Below, one piece after another: positions 1-9,474 of a stretch of DNA of 64,000 bases. The stretch is taken from the NCBI RefSeq assembly GCF_018739885.1, contig NZ_JADOES010000003.1, positions 62,001 through 126,000 on the forward strand. The letters are read 5' to 3'. The DNA is from Leptothoe spongobia TAU-MAC 1115. GTDB lineage: Bacteria; Cyanobacteriota; Cyanobacteriia; Phormidesmidales; Phormidesmidaceae. Both the position numbers and the translations under genes were made by a program. Below the pieces are notes generated by a model that saw nothing but the letters and a program-made list of their open reading frames with translations, was not told the DNA's origin and did no database searches. Each line of letters begins with the position of its first letter. The stretch's first letter is position 1.

Positions 1-219
1 TTCTACACCGCGATAGCTGGCTCCTTTTGGCTGCTGTTTCCAGAAATCATCGGTACTCAAAGCTCCCCCTGTATTAACGATGTAGGGCTGTTCATACGCT
101 AGCCAGGTAACGGCAATCTGGTTTTGCGCCAGGGTGGGAAAGCGAGCCCAGGTGAGGTCAAGGACCTGGGTGAGCTTTTTCTGGAGGGCATCGTCGGTTT
201 GGAAAAATTTAGCGGTCAT
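1..219 (-). CDS. N-terminal part of an unfinished gene, possibly a serine hydrolase
   Basis: The first 73 codons of a minus-strand gene that runs off the left edge. It starts with ATG at 219 and stays open to base 1. The visible protein begins MTAKFFQTDDALQKK and includes VNTGGALSTDDFWKQ and PKGASYRGVE. It has no signal peptide or catalytic motif in the part seen. The wording resembles the N-terminus of cyanobacterial beta-lactamase-like serine hydrolases as I remember them, but the SxxK region would lie outside the window. Function is therefore a guess, while the coding call itself is reasonable. Confidence 0.55.
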   Translation of the reverse strand, partial: MTAKFFQTDDALQKKLTQVLDLTWARFPTLAQNQIAVTWLAYEQPYIVNTGGALSTDDFWKQQPKGASYRGVE

Positions 220-378
220 AGGTGGGAGAAATATAGTGAGCGCACCCTGAACGAAGTCGCAGGGGACGCTGGTTAGGTCTTAGCTATTTCCGTTGGAAAC
301 GCTTTGCGTTAGGCTTGCCCATGCCCGGAGAGCTATACGACTTCGCTCAGCTACCGGGCAGTGTTGGAGTTGCGTTAG

Positions 379-924
379 TTACTCAAATCCTAAGCTAGTG
401 CCTTTGCCTGCATGGGTTAGAGCTAGCTGTTCATACTTTTTTGCATGTTCGAGCAGGTCGTCAATTTCTTCGGTGGAGAGGGGGCGAAAAATCTTGCCAG
501 GGACACCGACGACTAGAGAGCCGGGGGGGACGTCTTTGTTGACGACGGCTCCCGCTCCGACCATACTGCCTGCTCCGACACGGACGCCATTGAGAATAAT
601 GGCACCGATGCCAATGAGACAACCGCGCTCAATGTGGGCGCTGTGGATGACGGCGCGGTGACCAATCGTGACGTAGTCTTCAAGCACCGTAGGCACATTA
701 GGGTCACCATGGAGGATGGCACCATCTTGCACATTGCTATGGGCACCGATACGAATCACTTCTACATCACCACGGGCGACGGCACCGTACCAAATACTAG
801 CTCCTTCATCGACTTGCACATTACCGATGACCGTCGCATTGGGGGCGATAAAGGCCGCTTGGGCAAGGTTTGGTGCAGGCCAAAAGCCTCCCGGTACAGT
901 CAAAACAGGGGTAAGGTCTGACAC
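379..924 (-). CDS. Gamma-carbonic-anhydrase-like hexapeptide-repeat protein
   Basis: A 181-residue left-handed beta-helix protein of the gamma-class carbonic anhydrase / YrdA group. Isoleucine-patch hexapeptide turns run from about residue 25 to 145 (APNATVIGNV, GASIWYGAVARGDV, GAGSMVGAGAVV). Three histidines at 72, 89 and 94 sit where the zinc ligands of the family lie (ILHGD, TIGHRAVIH). The family acts as a trimer with metal sites at subunit interfaces. Some members hydrate CO2 and others have no measured activity, so catalysis is inferred. It lacks the RbcS-like repeats of CcmM, so it is not the carboxysome scaffold. It stands alone on the minus strand, with the start ATG at 924. Confidence 0.85.
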   Translation of the reverse strand: MSDLTPVLTVPGGFWPAPNLAQAAFIAPNATVIGNVQVDEGASIWYGAVARGDVEVIRIGAHSNVQDGAILHGDPNVPTVLEDYVTIGHRAVIHSAHIERGCLIGIGAIILNGVRVGAGSMVGAGAVVNKDVPPGSLVVGVPGKIFRPLSTEEIDDLLEHAKKYEQLALTHAGKGTSLGFE

Positions 925-1292
925 AGTGTTACCTAAAAATCATTAAAGTACTGTAATTACTGGCTGGAGTGTTGGCATAGCTACATCTGTTTGATGCTGG
1001 CTAATAGGTAGCAAAATGGGCGTGAATATCCCTAAATCAGTAAATATCTTGACATTTTAGTGAGATTACTAGGGTTGACATCGGCAGGGGTAGAACTCTC
1101 TGGAATAATATACGTAGAGGTAAAAGTGCCCTAATTTTACCTCCCGTTATAATAAGGCGAGCGCAAGCCTAATTGGCCTCGTTGGCGCGGTGCTGTATTA
1201 TGCTCCCGCAGCGATGGTTTTTCATGGGCTCAACATAGGGGTGGTTGAGACAGGCCGATGCAGTTTGAGCGTCAACGTTTTAATAAACCCGC
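925..1292. other. Intergenic stretch without a recognised gene
   Basis: This is the divergent promoter region between the gamma-CA-like gene (minus) and the TIGR02652 gene (plus). A TATAAT hexamer is visible at 1148-1153 on the plus strand without a convincing -35 box, and a TTGACA at about 1075 is too far from any -10. A short open frame at 1190-1384 is out of frame with the downstream gene and looks like chance. Confidence 0.4.
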
Positions 1293-1802
1293 ATGATAAA
1301 TTCTGCTTCTCAGTATCCGTTTTATGGGCCAGAGATAAAATGCCCCCACTGTCGGCAGACGATTCCGGCACTTACACTCACTGATAGCTATCTCTGTACA
1401 CGTCATGGTGCGTTTGAGGTGAGTCTCGACACCCAGGATCTGGTGCATGTGCAGTCGGGGCGTCACTGGCGTCAGTGGGAGGGGGAATGGTACCGTCAGC
1501 ACACCCATCCTGACGGCATTCGATTTGAGATCCATGAAGCGCTTGATCGTCTCTATACCGAGGGGTATCGGGCCACACGGGTAATTATTGCAGAGCGATA
1601 TCGGCCCCTGGTGAAATCATATCTGGAGTATAGTGCGCCCTGGCGTGGTCAGGTGGATACAGGCACACCTAGACTTTACGGGTTACCGGTTGCATTTAGC
1701 CCTTCTTCCAAAGAGGTACCCCAGTGGGAAGTGATCAATTTTGATTTAGAAAAAGAGCCCGGTGTGCCTAATAACTATCGGTATTTGAAGTTCTTTGAGT
1801 AG
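1293..1802 (+). CDS. TIGR02652 family cyanobacterial protein
   Basis: A 169-residue protein I recognise as the cyanobacteria-specific TIGR02652 family of unknown function. Near the N-terminus it has a probable small zinc-binding site (KCPHCRQ at about 16-22, then a further Cys at 34 and His at 37). It then has a W-rich stretch (RHWRQWEGEWYRQ) and a conserved C-terminal tail ending YRYLKFFE. There is no signal peptide or membrane segment. The start ATG lies in ccgcATGATAAATTC and opens a plus-strand run of three closely spaced genes (26 bases to the VOC gene, then 3 bases to the ATPase gene), so they may be co-transcribed. Confidence 0.8.
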   Translation: MINSASQYPFYGPEIKCPHCRQTIPALTLTDSYLCTRHGAFEVSLDTQDLVHVQSGRHWRQWEGEWYRQHTHPDGIRFEIHEALDRLYTEGYRATRVIIAERYRPLVKSYLEYSAPWRGQVDTGTPRLYGLPVAFSPSSKEVPQWEVINFDLEKEPGVPNNYRYLKFFE

Positions 1803-1828
1803 ATCGCAGGTTTAGCGATAGGACAACT

Positions 1829-2242
1829 ATGCACCATGCGTCGATTCGAACGGCGGATATTCATCGGGCGATGGCTTTTTATGAGCTGTTAGGGTTTGAG
1901 GTGGTAGAGCGGTTTACGGCTGGGATTACTCTAGCTTGCTGGATGGAAGGGCTAGATGGCCGGATTGAGTTAATGCAGGTACCGGAGCCACAGCCCGCAG
2001 CGGATGCCTTTAGTGATGAACATTACACTGGGTACTATCATCTGTCGTTTGACCTGACGCAGATGGCTGACAGTTTACCAGTCTGGCTTGAGCAACTCCG
2101 GCAGAATGCGGTTTCGCAAAATATCGCTCTCAACATACTATTGGAACCTCGGCAACAGATGATTGGGTCTAGTGTGTATGAGGTGGCTTTTATTGCTGAT
2201 GCTGATGGGTTACCGCTTGAGTTTCTGCGTCGCTTAAAATAA
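1829..2242 (+). CDS. VOC-superfamily (glyoxalase/bleomycin-resistance-like) protein
   Basis: A 137-residue protein with one vicinal-oxygen-chelate fold. Two beta-alpha-beta-beta-beta halves are visible: residues 1-50 (MHHASIRTADIHRAMAFYELL) and 65-135 (YYHLSFDL...VAFIADADGLPLEFL). The candidate metal ligands are the His in MHHAS, the Glu in RIELMQV, the His in YYHLSFD and the Glu in PLEFL, matching the usual H/E/H/E order. Members include glyoxalase I and dioxygenases, so the substrate cannot be told. The gene sits 3 bases upstream of the ATPase gene at 2246. Confidence 0.8.
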   Translation: MHHASIRTADIHRAMAFYELLGFEVVERFTAGITLACWMEGLDGRIELMQVPEPQPAADAFSDEHYTGYYHLSFDLTQMADSLPVWLEQLRQNAVSQNIALNILLEPRQQMIGSSVYEVAFIADADGLPLEFLRRLK

Positions 2243-2245
2243 TTA

Positions 2246-3586
2246 ATGGGTTCTGGGATTCCGTTTGCAAATAATTGGGCGTATCTGGAGACAGAACTGA
2301 GCTGGCTGGAAAGGCTGTTGCTGGTGTCTGTATCTCAGCAACGCAAAAACCTAAAGTCGGTCACTCGGGTGGCCAAAACTTCGGCTGATCAGGCGACGAG
2401 TGATTGGTGGCAGGGCCTAATAGCGATTAAAAATCGTGCCTATGATGATGTTGCACCGAAGAAAACAAGCGAGGGGCCATCCCTGGGCTATCAAAAAACG
2501 TTAGATAAGCGAATCTTGTTAAGCCGAGCCAGTAAGGTTTCGCTGGGGCTACCTACGATGCAGATGGTCTTGGGTCTCAGCTTATTTGAAAAGAAACTGG
2601 TGCTGATGACCCTGGCTCCTGAGGTGCAGATGCGCTATGGCAAGCTATACCACTATTTACAGACGGGGACACACTGTGCAACAGGGTCTCTACCAACCTT
2701 AGATCTGGCGCTTCGGGTGCTGTGTCGCAATGAGGCTGAACGGCGACAGGCCCGCGTACGGTTGTCTGGACCAAAGTCATTATTAAAAAGGCAGATTTTA
2801 CATCGTGCCGATAGTGCACCGACGTTATTGGGTAGTCAGTTGCAGCTGGCATCTGAATGGGTTGAGTACTTGCTAGCAGAAAATCCAGATCCTGTTTGGC
2901 CTATGCAGTTTTTGATGGCTGATCGGTTTTCGCATCGCTGCCGACAGCGAATGATGTGGTCACAATTGATATTGGCTAATGAACTCAAGCAGCAATTGCA
3001 AGGGGTGACGGCTCAGGCTCAGTCGCGATTGCTGTTGGTGGGGGAAAAAGGAGTCGGTAAAGAGCGGGTTGCGATCGCACTGTCCACCCATCTCCAACAC
3101 CCCCTACACATTCTCGATCTAGATCAGGTATCACCCCAAGCCTGGTCCAACTGCCTGAGCGAACTTACCAAGGCTAACTATGCAATGGTTCTAGTCAAAT
3201 CCGCCCACCACTGGCTAGGCCGAAATTCAACCGTAGAGCGAGCCCCTCTCCAGCACTGGCTAACCACTTCATCAGCCCATATCCTGTTCTCAGTGCGCCA
3301 TCGTCACCTGGTACGCCACCATTGGCGACAGCAAGTAACAGTCTTGGATATACCCATGCCGGATGCGGACTTACGTTTGCAGCTTTGGCAACAATCCTTT
3401 CCCGAGAGCGTCAAGGGCATGGGGAAAGTGCGTTGGACAGCATTAGCTGAGAGCCTACCACTCTCCTATAATCAGATCCTCGAGATTGGCCAGATGACAA
3501 AAACTCTCGCCGGTGATGAGGCTATCACGATTGATCATCTGCAACAGGTTTTGACTCAGCAGGGGCAGGATTGGAAACTACGTTAG
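2246..3586 (+). CDS. AAA-like P-loop ATPase, uncharacterised
   Basis: A 446-residue protein. The first half is helical with no recognised domain. The second half carries a Walker A motif GEKGVGK at residues 266-272 and a C-terminal helical lid-like region. The Walker B position is not obvious, as the hydrophobic strands LHILDLDQV and YAMVLVKSAHHWL lack a clean DE pair. This looks like a divergent AAA+ / sigma-54-interaction-like ATPase core, perhaps regulatory rather than a strong hydrolase. It begins 3 bases after the VOC gene, which suggests translational coupling. There is no membrane segment. The function is not known to me. Confidence 0.6.
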   Translation: MGSGIPFANNWAYLETELSWLERLLLVSVSQQRKNLKSVTRVAKTSADQATSDWWQGLIAIKNRAYDDVAPKKTSEGPSLGYQKTLDKRILLSRASKVSLGLPTMQMVLGLSLFEKKLVLMTLAPEVQMRYGKLYHYLQTGTHCATGSLPTLDLALRVLCRNEAERRQARVRLSGPKSLLKRQILHRADSAPTLLGSQLQLASEWVEYLLAENPDPVWPMQFLMADRFSHRCRQRMMWSQLILANELKQQLQGVTAQAQSRLLLVGEKGVGKERVAIALSTHLQHPLHILDLDQVSPQAWSNCLSELTKANYAMVLVKSAHHWLGRNSTVERAPLQHWLTTSSAHILFSVRHRHLVRHHWRQQVTVLDIPMPDADLRLQLWQQSFPESVKGMGKVRWTALAESLPLSYNQILEIGQMTKTLAGDEAITIDHLQQVLTQQGQDWKLR

Positions 3587-3604
3587 TAGATAAATTTTAG
3601 ATAG

Positions 3605-4957
3605 TCAGGTTTGTTTCTGGGCTTGGAGAAAGCTATCTAGCTTTTCCTGAACCCATTCTTTTTCTGATAGTGATAGCGATATGCCAAACTGGTGGCTATA
3701 TACACCTTCCCTCAGGGCAATGGTTTTCACTGGGAAATCGTTTCTCAAAAAGATGGTTTCTAAAACAACTCTTTCTAGATCATCAACGCTACCTTGCTGC
3801 ACATTTTGCCAAAATAGCAGTCGTCGTTTGAGGGTAAAACAATTTTGTTCAATCTCCAAACTAATCTGTTCAAAAACTGTCCAGAGGGTTCTCCATGCAA
3901 TACCAATACCAACAGCCCAGAATGGGATAAAAAAGACAACAGCGGCTGCCAACGGGAAAAAAGGCAAAACCGATAGACCAATAAACCAAGCGATACTATT
4001 CCATGCGATCGCTAAGGTGAGATGTCCCCTATTCGCAGCCTTTTGTAACCCTGTGGCCGGGATTTTGAGCAATAGGTGACGACGACTGTAGTGAAGTTGA
4101 ATCTGGCTACCTGCAGGTTGTTGGGTGATCGCATGCACCGCTGTTCGCTGCGGCTGAGTCAATGCCAATAGCGCTGTACTAGCAGAATCAAATCGTTCTT
4201 CGACCAGAGGATCGACTAACCCTTCCAGCCATAGGGAGAATTCTTCGGTAACAGTGACGGCTGCACGAAAATCTAGCCGGAGTCGTTTTTGTGGCAAATC
4301 GGCTGGGTTTTGGTGAGTGAGTAGATTTAGCAAGGTGGCACCAAGGCCATAGAGGTCTGTGGTTGGATAGGCTTTGCCGCGAAACTGTTCGGGAGCCATA
4401 TAGCCAAACGTACCAACGACGGTACTACCAAAGGCGATGGTATGGCGGTACACGGTCTGGACTGCACCAAAGTCTACTAGAAAAATCCGACTATCAGGTC
4501 CACGGATAATATTTTGGGGTTTGATATCCCGATGGATAATAGGTGGATTCAGGCGATGGAGATACTCCAGTATCTGCAAAATTTCCATGGCGATCCGCCG
4601 AGTTTCTGTTTCGGAAAACCGTTCGCCTGTAGCGACTAAGTCTGCCAAAGAATATCCTTGAGCTAGTTCTTGGACAATGTAAAAGTAGCGATTATTGTGG
4701 GTATCGACTTGAAAGTAATCAATATATTTGGGAATTGCTGGATGGTCTAAACTGGCTAATACCTGGGCCTCTCGTTCAAACAGGTCTAGCTTTTTCCAAT
4801 CGCTCAAACCCTGTAGGGATAGCTCCTTGATTGCTACGTGGTGACCAGTAATCTGATCTTCTGCCTCATAGGTAATACTGCTACCACCCTGCCCAAGAAC
4901 GGCAACAATTTGGTACCGATGGTTGATGACAGAATTTATCAGCTGAGCGTCGTGCAT
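3605..4957 (-). CDS. Serine/threonine protein kinase with C-terminal membrane segments
   Basis: A 450-residue Hanks-type kinase. The glycine loop GQGGSS is at 22-27, the ATP-binding Lys is K44 in AIKEL, and the catalytic loop HRDIKPQN is at 142-149. DFG is at 162-164 and APE at 188-190, so all key residues are present and the kinase should be active. The kinase domain ends near 265. Residues about 308-360 form two hydrophobic stretches (membrane hairpin), followed by a soluble C-terminal domain with a FTLKRRLLFW motif. This layout is common in cyanobacterial Pkn proteins. It starts 6 bases after the obgE stop codon, so it is probably the last gene of the long minus-strand operon. Substrates are unknown. 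Confidence 0.88.
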   Translation of the reverse strand: MHDAQLINSVINHRYQIVAVLGQGGSSITYEAEDQITGHHVAIKELSLQGLSDWKKLDLFEREAQVLASLDHPAIPKYIDYFQVDTHNNRYFYIVQELAQGYSLADLVATGERFSETETRRIAMEILQILEYLHRLNPPIIHRDIKPQNIIRGPDSRIFLVDFGAVQTVYRHTIAFGSTVVGTFGYMAPEQFRGKAYPTTDLYGLGATLLNLLTHQNPADLPQKRLRLDFRAAVTVTEEFSLWLEGLVDPLVEERFDSASTALLALTQPQRTAVHAITQQPAGSQIQLHYSRRHLLLKIPATGLQKAANRGHLTLAIAWNSIAWFIGLSVLPFFPLAAAVVFFIPFWAVGIGIAWRTLWTVFEQISLEIEQNCFTLKRRLLFWQNVQQGSVDDLERVVLETIFLRNDFPVKTIALREGVYSHQFGISLSLSEKEWVQEKLDSFLQAQKQT

Positions 4958-4963
4958 GCCCCT

Positions 4964-6037
4964 CTAAGTCCATTGGGTGGGAGCCATTTCTGGGGGCACC
5001 AGTTTTGGAAAGGGCTTGGGCTCAACAATGGTATCCTCGGGGGCAGTTTCTTCAAGCAGGTCCCAGATTACATGGAGCAGTTCGTCCAACCCCTGACGAC
5101 TGACAGCAGAAATACCAAAGATGCGATCGCATCCACTACGTGCCATTAGTTCCTCTATGACAACCTCCAGTTCATCCTCAGGAACAGCGTCCACCTTATT
5201 CAGTGCTAATAATTGAGGTCGATCTGCCAAACCATGCCCATAGGCAATCAGCTCCTGCTGAATCGTATGGTAATGCTCAATGGGATCGAGAGTGGTAATG
5301 TCAATGACGTGCAGCAGCACCCGTGTTCGCTCAATGTGGCGTAAGAAATCATGTCCTAAACCTGCTCCGGCATGAGCCCCTTCGATCAGTCCTGGAATGT
5401 CAGCAAAGACTGCGCCATCCCCCGTAGGCTTTCTCACGACGCCAAGGTTTGGCACTAGTGTCGTGAATGGATAGTCTGCAACCTTAGGTTTAGCAGCAGA
5501 TAGGGCAGAAATCAGGGTGGATTTACCCGCATTGGGTAGGCCAATAATGCCCACCTCTGCCAACAGCTTCAGCTCTAGACGAATCCGACCCTCTTCACCT
5601 TCTTCACCCGGCAAGCTAGTTTCCGGTGCCCGGTTGCGATTACTCAAAAAAGCAGCATTGCCCAAACCACCTTTCCCCCCTGCCGCCACGCACAGGGTTT
5701 GATCCTCGGTCACCAAATCCCCCAGTAACTCACCGGTTTCAGCATCATAGATCATGGTGCCACAGGGAACTTCTACCACCAAATCCTTCCCCGTTGCCCC
5801 AGTCATATTCTTTGGCCCCCCTCGCTCACCATGTTCGGCTTGAAAACGGTGGGCATAGCGAAAGTCCAACAGGGTTTGTAAATTGGTTACCGCTTTGAGA
5901 ATGACGGACCCACCGTTCCCCCCCCTGCCTCCAGAGGGTCCCCCTGCAGGTACATACTTCTCTCGACGAAAGGCAACTAGACCATCTCCACCATTCCCCC
6001 CGTAGACGTCAACTTCTGCTTGGTCAATGAATTGCAT
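4964..6037 (-). CDS. obgE: GTPase ObgE/CgtA
   Basis: A 357-residue Obg-type GTPase, an essential ribosome-assembly and stress-linked G protein that binds the 50S subunit. The glycine-rich Obg fold is residues 1-158 ([19 protein letters not shown]). The G domain follows with G1 GLPNAGKST at 166-174, G3 DIPG at 213-216 and G4 NKVD at 280-283, then [11 protein letters not shown] (G5). The C-terminal OCT domain found in some bacteria is absent, as is usual in cyanobacteria. It lies between the DUF4168 gene and the kinase, all on the minus strand with short gaps. Confidence 0.97.
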   Translation of the reverse strand: MQFIDQAEVDVYGGNGGDGLVAFRREKYVPAGGPSGGRGGNGGSVILKAVTNLQTLLDFRYAHRFQAEHGERGGPKNMTGATGKDLVVEVPCGTMIYDAETGELLGDLVTEDQTLCVAAGGKGGLGNAAFLSNRNRAPETSLPGEEGEEGRIRLELKLLAEVGIIGLPNAGKSTLISALSAAKPKVADYPFTTLVPNLGVVRKPTGDGAVFADIPGLIEGAHAGAGLGHDFLRHIERTRVLLHVIDITTLDPIEHYHTIQQELIAYGHGLADRPQLLALNKVDAVPEDELEVVIEELMARSGCDRIFGISAVSRQGLDELLHVIWDLLEETAPEDTIVEPKPFPKLVPPEMAPTQWT

Positions 6038-6081
6038 AGGAGGGATGGGTAATTGATGGAATGGTTGGAGGAGGGATAAAC

Positions 6082-6612
6082 CTAACGTATCCTGGCTATC
6101 TCCAATTGTATCTGGTTCACCAACTCTGCATTTTCTCGATGGTTAACAGTGATGGAGTTAAACAACTGGACCGTGAGGCCAGCATCTTGCACAATCTTTT
6201 GTGCATCATTGCAATAATCAATCAGCTCTCGACGGACTTGAGATCGTATCGTACGAGGTAATGTTTTTAAAGCGTCAGCACTGAGACATCGTAAGTCATA
6301 GCGGGTAACATCCTCGTTGGCGATGGTCATCAGATCACTGATCTCACCATAGGCGGCTCTGCGAATATCCTCCATCGCCACAATCGCAGCGGCGTAATTG
6401 CTAATTTCTTGGGCCGTAAAGGTTTGGGCATATCCGCTGTGCCAAAGTGTGGAGAGGGACCACCAGGCAAGGGTGCTACCGACAAGACCAAGACTGGCTC
6501 TAACGACCCAGCGACTGGGATGAGGGATTGCATTACTAGAGCGACGGGGGAGCATCATGGCAATACCTAGCAAGAACTGACCAATTCTAATGAGAAAATA
6601 GCGATATTGCAT
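6082..6612 (-). CDS. DUF4168-type protein with N-terminal membrane segment
   Basis: A 176-residue protein. An N-terminal region (about 35-62) holds a hydrophobic segment ([16 protein letters not shown]) ending near SGYAQTFT, which could be an uncleaved anchor or a signal peptide cut after YAQ. The mature part, [17 protein letters not shown] followed by two long helices, fits the DUF4168 pattern of small cyanobacterial envelope proteins of unknown function. It sits 9 bases after holA and 44 bases before obgE, in the same direction. Confidence 0.7.
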   Translation of the reverse strand: MQYRYFLIRIGQFLLGIAMMLPRRSSNAIPHPSRWVVRASLGLVGSTLAWWSLSTLWHSGYAQTFTAQEISNYAAAIVAMEDIRRAAYGEISDLMTIANEDVTRYDLRCLSADALKTLPRTIRSQVRRELIDYCNDAQKIVQDAGLTVQLFNSITVNHRENAELVNQIQLEIARIR

Positions 6613-6621
6613 GCTAGAGCC

Positions 6622-7608
6622 TTAGACAGGCTTAAAGCAATGGGCCAACTCAATGACTTTGGTGTGTAATGTCACTGTCTCTGGCGCACCTCGTTTAAGG
6701 GAATAGTCCAGGGATAGCAATAACTGCAGGGCGTTTTGCAATTGAGGCAATGAAACGTTACGTATTTCCTTTTGCAAGAAATAAATACGTTTGGGATTAC
6801 CGACATCGGCGGCTTGGGCAATGATGCGAGTGTCGCGTTCACCAGACTCGGTCATGAGTTTGACCCATAGCCAGGTACGAAATTGCCCCACTAGTGTAGC
6901 GACTATGCGGAGGGCTGGTTCATTGCGCTCCAGCAGGTCTGTCATCAGTGTTAGAGCGCGGTCGGTGTTGCCCTGACGTAGGGCAGCGGCTAGCTGGAGG
7001 CTGCTCTGGGTGCTGGTGGCGACCAGATCGGTGATGGCGTTAGGGGGCAGGGCTTGGTTCGGTTTTGTCCAGTAAGTTTTAAGTTTTTCGAGTTCGTTGT
7101 AGAGGCGTCGAGTGTCGGCCCCGATGACTTCGCCCAGAAGAGCCGCCGCCTGGGGGGTGAGCTGGAGACCGACATCTTTGGCGACTTGGTAGACCTGGTG
7201 CTCAATCTGGTCGGTCTTCCAGGGGGGGATAGTGTCAAATTCACGAATGTCAGCATGTTTTTTGAGGACCTTGGTGGACTTGAGGCGGCCATCAGGCTTA
7301 TTGCTGCTGGTCAGAAGCAGGATCGAACTATCGGGAATATTGGGCAGGGTGCGTTCTAGCTCGGTTAGTAAATCGGCAGAGCAACGTTGGCAGAGGGGGG
7401 TATCCACTAGCCACACTACCCGTTTACCCATGCCAAAGGGTGGGGTCATGGCTTGGTTTAAGCCCTGGATGATGGCGTCTGATTGTTCGGGGGGAATTTT
7501 TTCGTAGTTGAAGCTGGCCCAATCAGGGTTGAGGTTGCGATCGCACAGCGCCCGCACCGCCTTTTTCATCCGAAACTCATCAGCACCCCAAAAAAAATAA
7601 ACCGGCAT
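6622..7608 (-). CDS. holA: DNA polymerase III subunit delta
   Basis: A 328-residue clamp-loader delta subunit, which opens the beta sliding clamp as part of the DnaX complex. It begins MPVYFFWGADEFRMKK, the family's typical opening with no functional P-loop. It contains the ATPase-fold middle (VVWLVDTPLC, SILLLTSSNKPDGRLKSTK) and the helical collar domain (LFRTWLWVKL-like region at about 235-325). Length is normal. The gap to the upstream ftsY gene carries a GGTTGGGTTG/CAACCCAACC hairpin, so holA may be transcribed from its own promoter or through that structure. Confidence 0.93.
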   Translation of the reverse strand: MPVYFFWGADEFRMKKAVRALCDRNLNPDWASFNYEKIPPEQSDAIIQGLNQAMTPPFGMGKRVVWLVDTPLCQRCSADLLTELERTLPNIPDSSILLLTSSNKPDGRLKSTKVLKKHADIREFDTIPPWKTDQIEHQVYQVAKDVGLQLTPQAAALLGEVIGADTRRLYNELEKLKTYWTKPNQALPPNAITDLVATSTQSSLQLAAALRQGNTDRALTLMTDLLERNEPALRIVATLVGQFRTWLWVKLMTESGERDTRIIAQAADVGNPKRIYFLQKEIRNVSLPQLQNALQLLLSLDYSLKRGAPETVTLHTKVIELAHCFKPV

Positions 7609-7634
7609 TTACCTTCAAATGATCAATTCCCGCA

Positions 7635-7663
7635 GGTTGGGTTGAGCCTTACGCAACCCAACC
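7635..7663. repeat. Perfect 10-bp inverted repeat between ftsY and holA
   Basis: The arms GGTTGGGTTG (7635-7644) and CAACCCAACC (7654-7663) flank a 9-base loop. A further CAACCCAACC follows at about 7679, so the motif occurs three times in 55 bases. There is no U-run on either strand. It may be a processing or attenuation hairpin, or a scar of a dispersed repeat. Confidence 0.6.
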
Positions 7664-7687
7664 CGCAACTTCATTCTTCAACCCAAC

Positions 7688-9277
7688 CTAACCGCTTAAT
7701 AATGCTTCAACAAACTCGTAGCTGGAAAATGGCCGTAGATCTTCAATCCCTTCCCCGGCACCAATAAACCGAATCGGTAGTCCCAGCTGCTGTACTACCG
7801 CAAGAGCCACCCCTCCCTTAGCTGTGCCATCTAGTTTCGTCAGCACCACCCCGCTGAGATTTGCCGCTTGGGAAAATACCTGGGCCTGACGGACACCATT
7901 CTGCCCCAGCGTCGAATCCAAGACCAATAAGGCCTCAACGTTAGCACCCGGTGCTTTCTTATCGATGATGCGCCGTACTTTTGATAGCTCATCCATCAAG
8001 TTTTTCTTATTTTGCAGACGGCCTGCAGTGTCCACAAGCAAGAGTTCTGTATTCCGAGCCTGGGCCGCTGCAATGGCATCAAATACAACCGAAGCAGGGT
8101 CTGTATTTTGGCCAGGGTTGGAAATGACTTCCACACCACTGCGAGCACCCCAAACTTTGACCTGTTCTACAGCAGCAGCTCGGAAAGTATCAGCAGCAGC
8201 AATCAAACAGGTATAGCCAGACTTTTTAGCAATATGGGTAAGTTTACCAATGGTAGTGGTTTTACCAGCGCCATTGACGCCCACCATGAGCCAAATATTA
8301 AGCCTTTCGCTTTCAGGCACAAAGAGTAGGTTATGGTCCCCATCAAGGGGGCTATCCAGCATCTGTCGCAAGATAGTCTTCAAATAGCGAATTGCGGCCT
8401 CCGGTGGCAAGGTGGCCTCTCGCATTTTTGCCTGTAAGGCTTCGATAATCTTGTCAGTGGCTTCTACACCTACATCTGCCTGTAGTAATAACGCCTCAAT
8501 TTCATAGATAGCATCTTCGTTCAGTGGGCCTTGCCCGACAACGGCTTTGAGTTGATTAACCAGGCTTCGCCGAGTTTTACCTAGCCCCTGACGTAGTTGA
8601 TTGAGCCAGGTAATTTCTTCGAGAGAAATATCATCGGGGCGTCGCCCTTGAGATGCTAAGACTTCCGCTGACCATATAAACGCCTCGTCCAAGTCAATAT
8701 CTGGCATCACCAGTTCTGGTTCTGCCTCCTGCTCCATTTCAGGTTCCGGCTCAGGTTCTACAATGGCGGTTTCTTTGAGCTTAGCTAAGCGTGCCTCCCG
8801 TTCTGCTTCGGCTGCTTTTGCCCAAAATGGAGCGGCCACAGAGTCCTTCGATGTGTCTAGAGACGACTCATCGATTGAGGTCTGGGCAGCTTCAGTGATG
8901 GCACTATCGGCTGTAGGGCCTACGGTTTCTTCTGTTGCTATAACTTCAGGCGTTGTCGATTCTGCAATCTCAGCAACTGCTATTACCTCGTGCGCTGCAG
9001 CTTCTTCAGTAGGGCCGGATGATTCGGGTTCGGGTTCGGGTTCAGGTTCAGGTTCGGGTTCGGGTTCTGCAGTGGAAGTTTCCGTTTCTGTTTGCTGCTC
9101 TTGAATGTTTTGATAGGCAGCCTTAGCCCAGGCTAAATAATCTTCGGCACTAGCAGGAGCATCCGATTCTTCTGTGCTCCCGTCTTCCGAAGTAGACTCT
9201 GAAGATGTTTCATCTGCTTTGGTAGACTCATCATCAGAATCATCATAGCCACGGCGAAACCAGTTAAATGAAGACAT
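7688..9277 (-). CDS. ftsY: Signal recognition particle receptor FtsY
   Basis: A 529-residue SRP receptor GTPase that docks SRP-ribosome complexes at the membrane. I start at the ATG at 9277 (MSSFNWFRRGYDD). The frame extends upstream to a TTG at 9325, but those 16 hydrophobic residues are untypical. Residues about 10-190 are a very acidic A domain with a Glu-Pro dipeptide repeat. The NG domain fills the C-terminal 300 residues: P-loop GVNGAGKTTT near 333, DTAGRLQNK, and TKLDGTAKGG. Downstream of nusB, as in other cyanobacteria. The EP tract is encoded by a hexanucleotide repeat that could vary in length. Confidence 0.96.
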   Translation of the reverse strand: MSSFNWFRRGYDDSDDESTKADETSSESTSEDGSTEESDAPASAEDYLAWAKAAYQNIQEQQTETETSTAEPEPEPEPEPEPEPESSGPTEEAAAHEVIAVAEIAESTTPEVIATEETVGPTADSAITEAAQTSIDESSLDTSKDSVAAPFWAKAAEAEREARLAKLKETAIVEPEPEPEMEQEAEPELVMPDIDLDEAFIWSAEVLASQGRRPDDISLEEITWLNQLRQGLGKTRRSLVNQLKAVVGQGPLNEDAIYEIEALLLQADVGVEATDKIIEALQAKMREATLPPEAAIRYLKTILRQMLDSPLDGDHNLLFVPESERLNIWLMVGVNGAGKTTTIGKLTHIAKKSGYTCLIAAADTFRAAAVEQVKVWGARSGVEVISNPGQNTDPASVVFDAIAAAQARNTELLLVDTAGRLQNKKNLMDELSKVRRIIDKKAPGANVEALLVLDSTLGQNGVRQAQVFSQAANLSGVVLTKLDGTAKGGVALAVVQQLGLPIRFIGAGEGIEDLRPFSSYEFVEALLSG

Positions 9278-9474
9278 AGCAGCGAAGCGAAGGAGATCGA
9301 GAAGAATGATCACTGCCCAACACAAAGGAAAAATGAGGGCAAGTGTGTCACAGATTAAATTTTAAGGCGTTGCTGAGTCTCATTAGAGCTACATTGGCAA
9401 AGTCTGGACTGATTGCAGTGCAGCAATGCATACTCATCCATCAGCAATGGGAATTTTACTGCTGAGAACAACCT

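Noticed and set aside
1190..1384. 64-residue frame in front of the TIGR02652 gene
   Set aside because: Overlaps the start of the recognised gene in another frame; the hydrophobic stretch has no ATG or ribosome site.
9278..9325. N-terminal 16-residue extension of FtsY from a TTG
   Set aside because: Hydrophobic leader is untypical of FtsY; the ATG at 9277 gives the usual MxxFxWFRR start.
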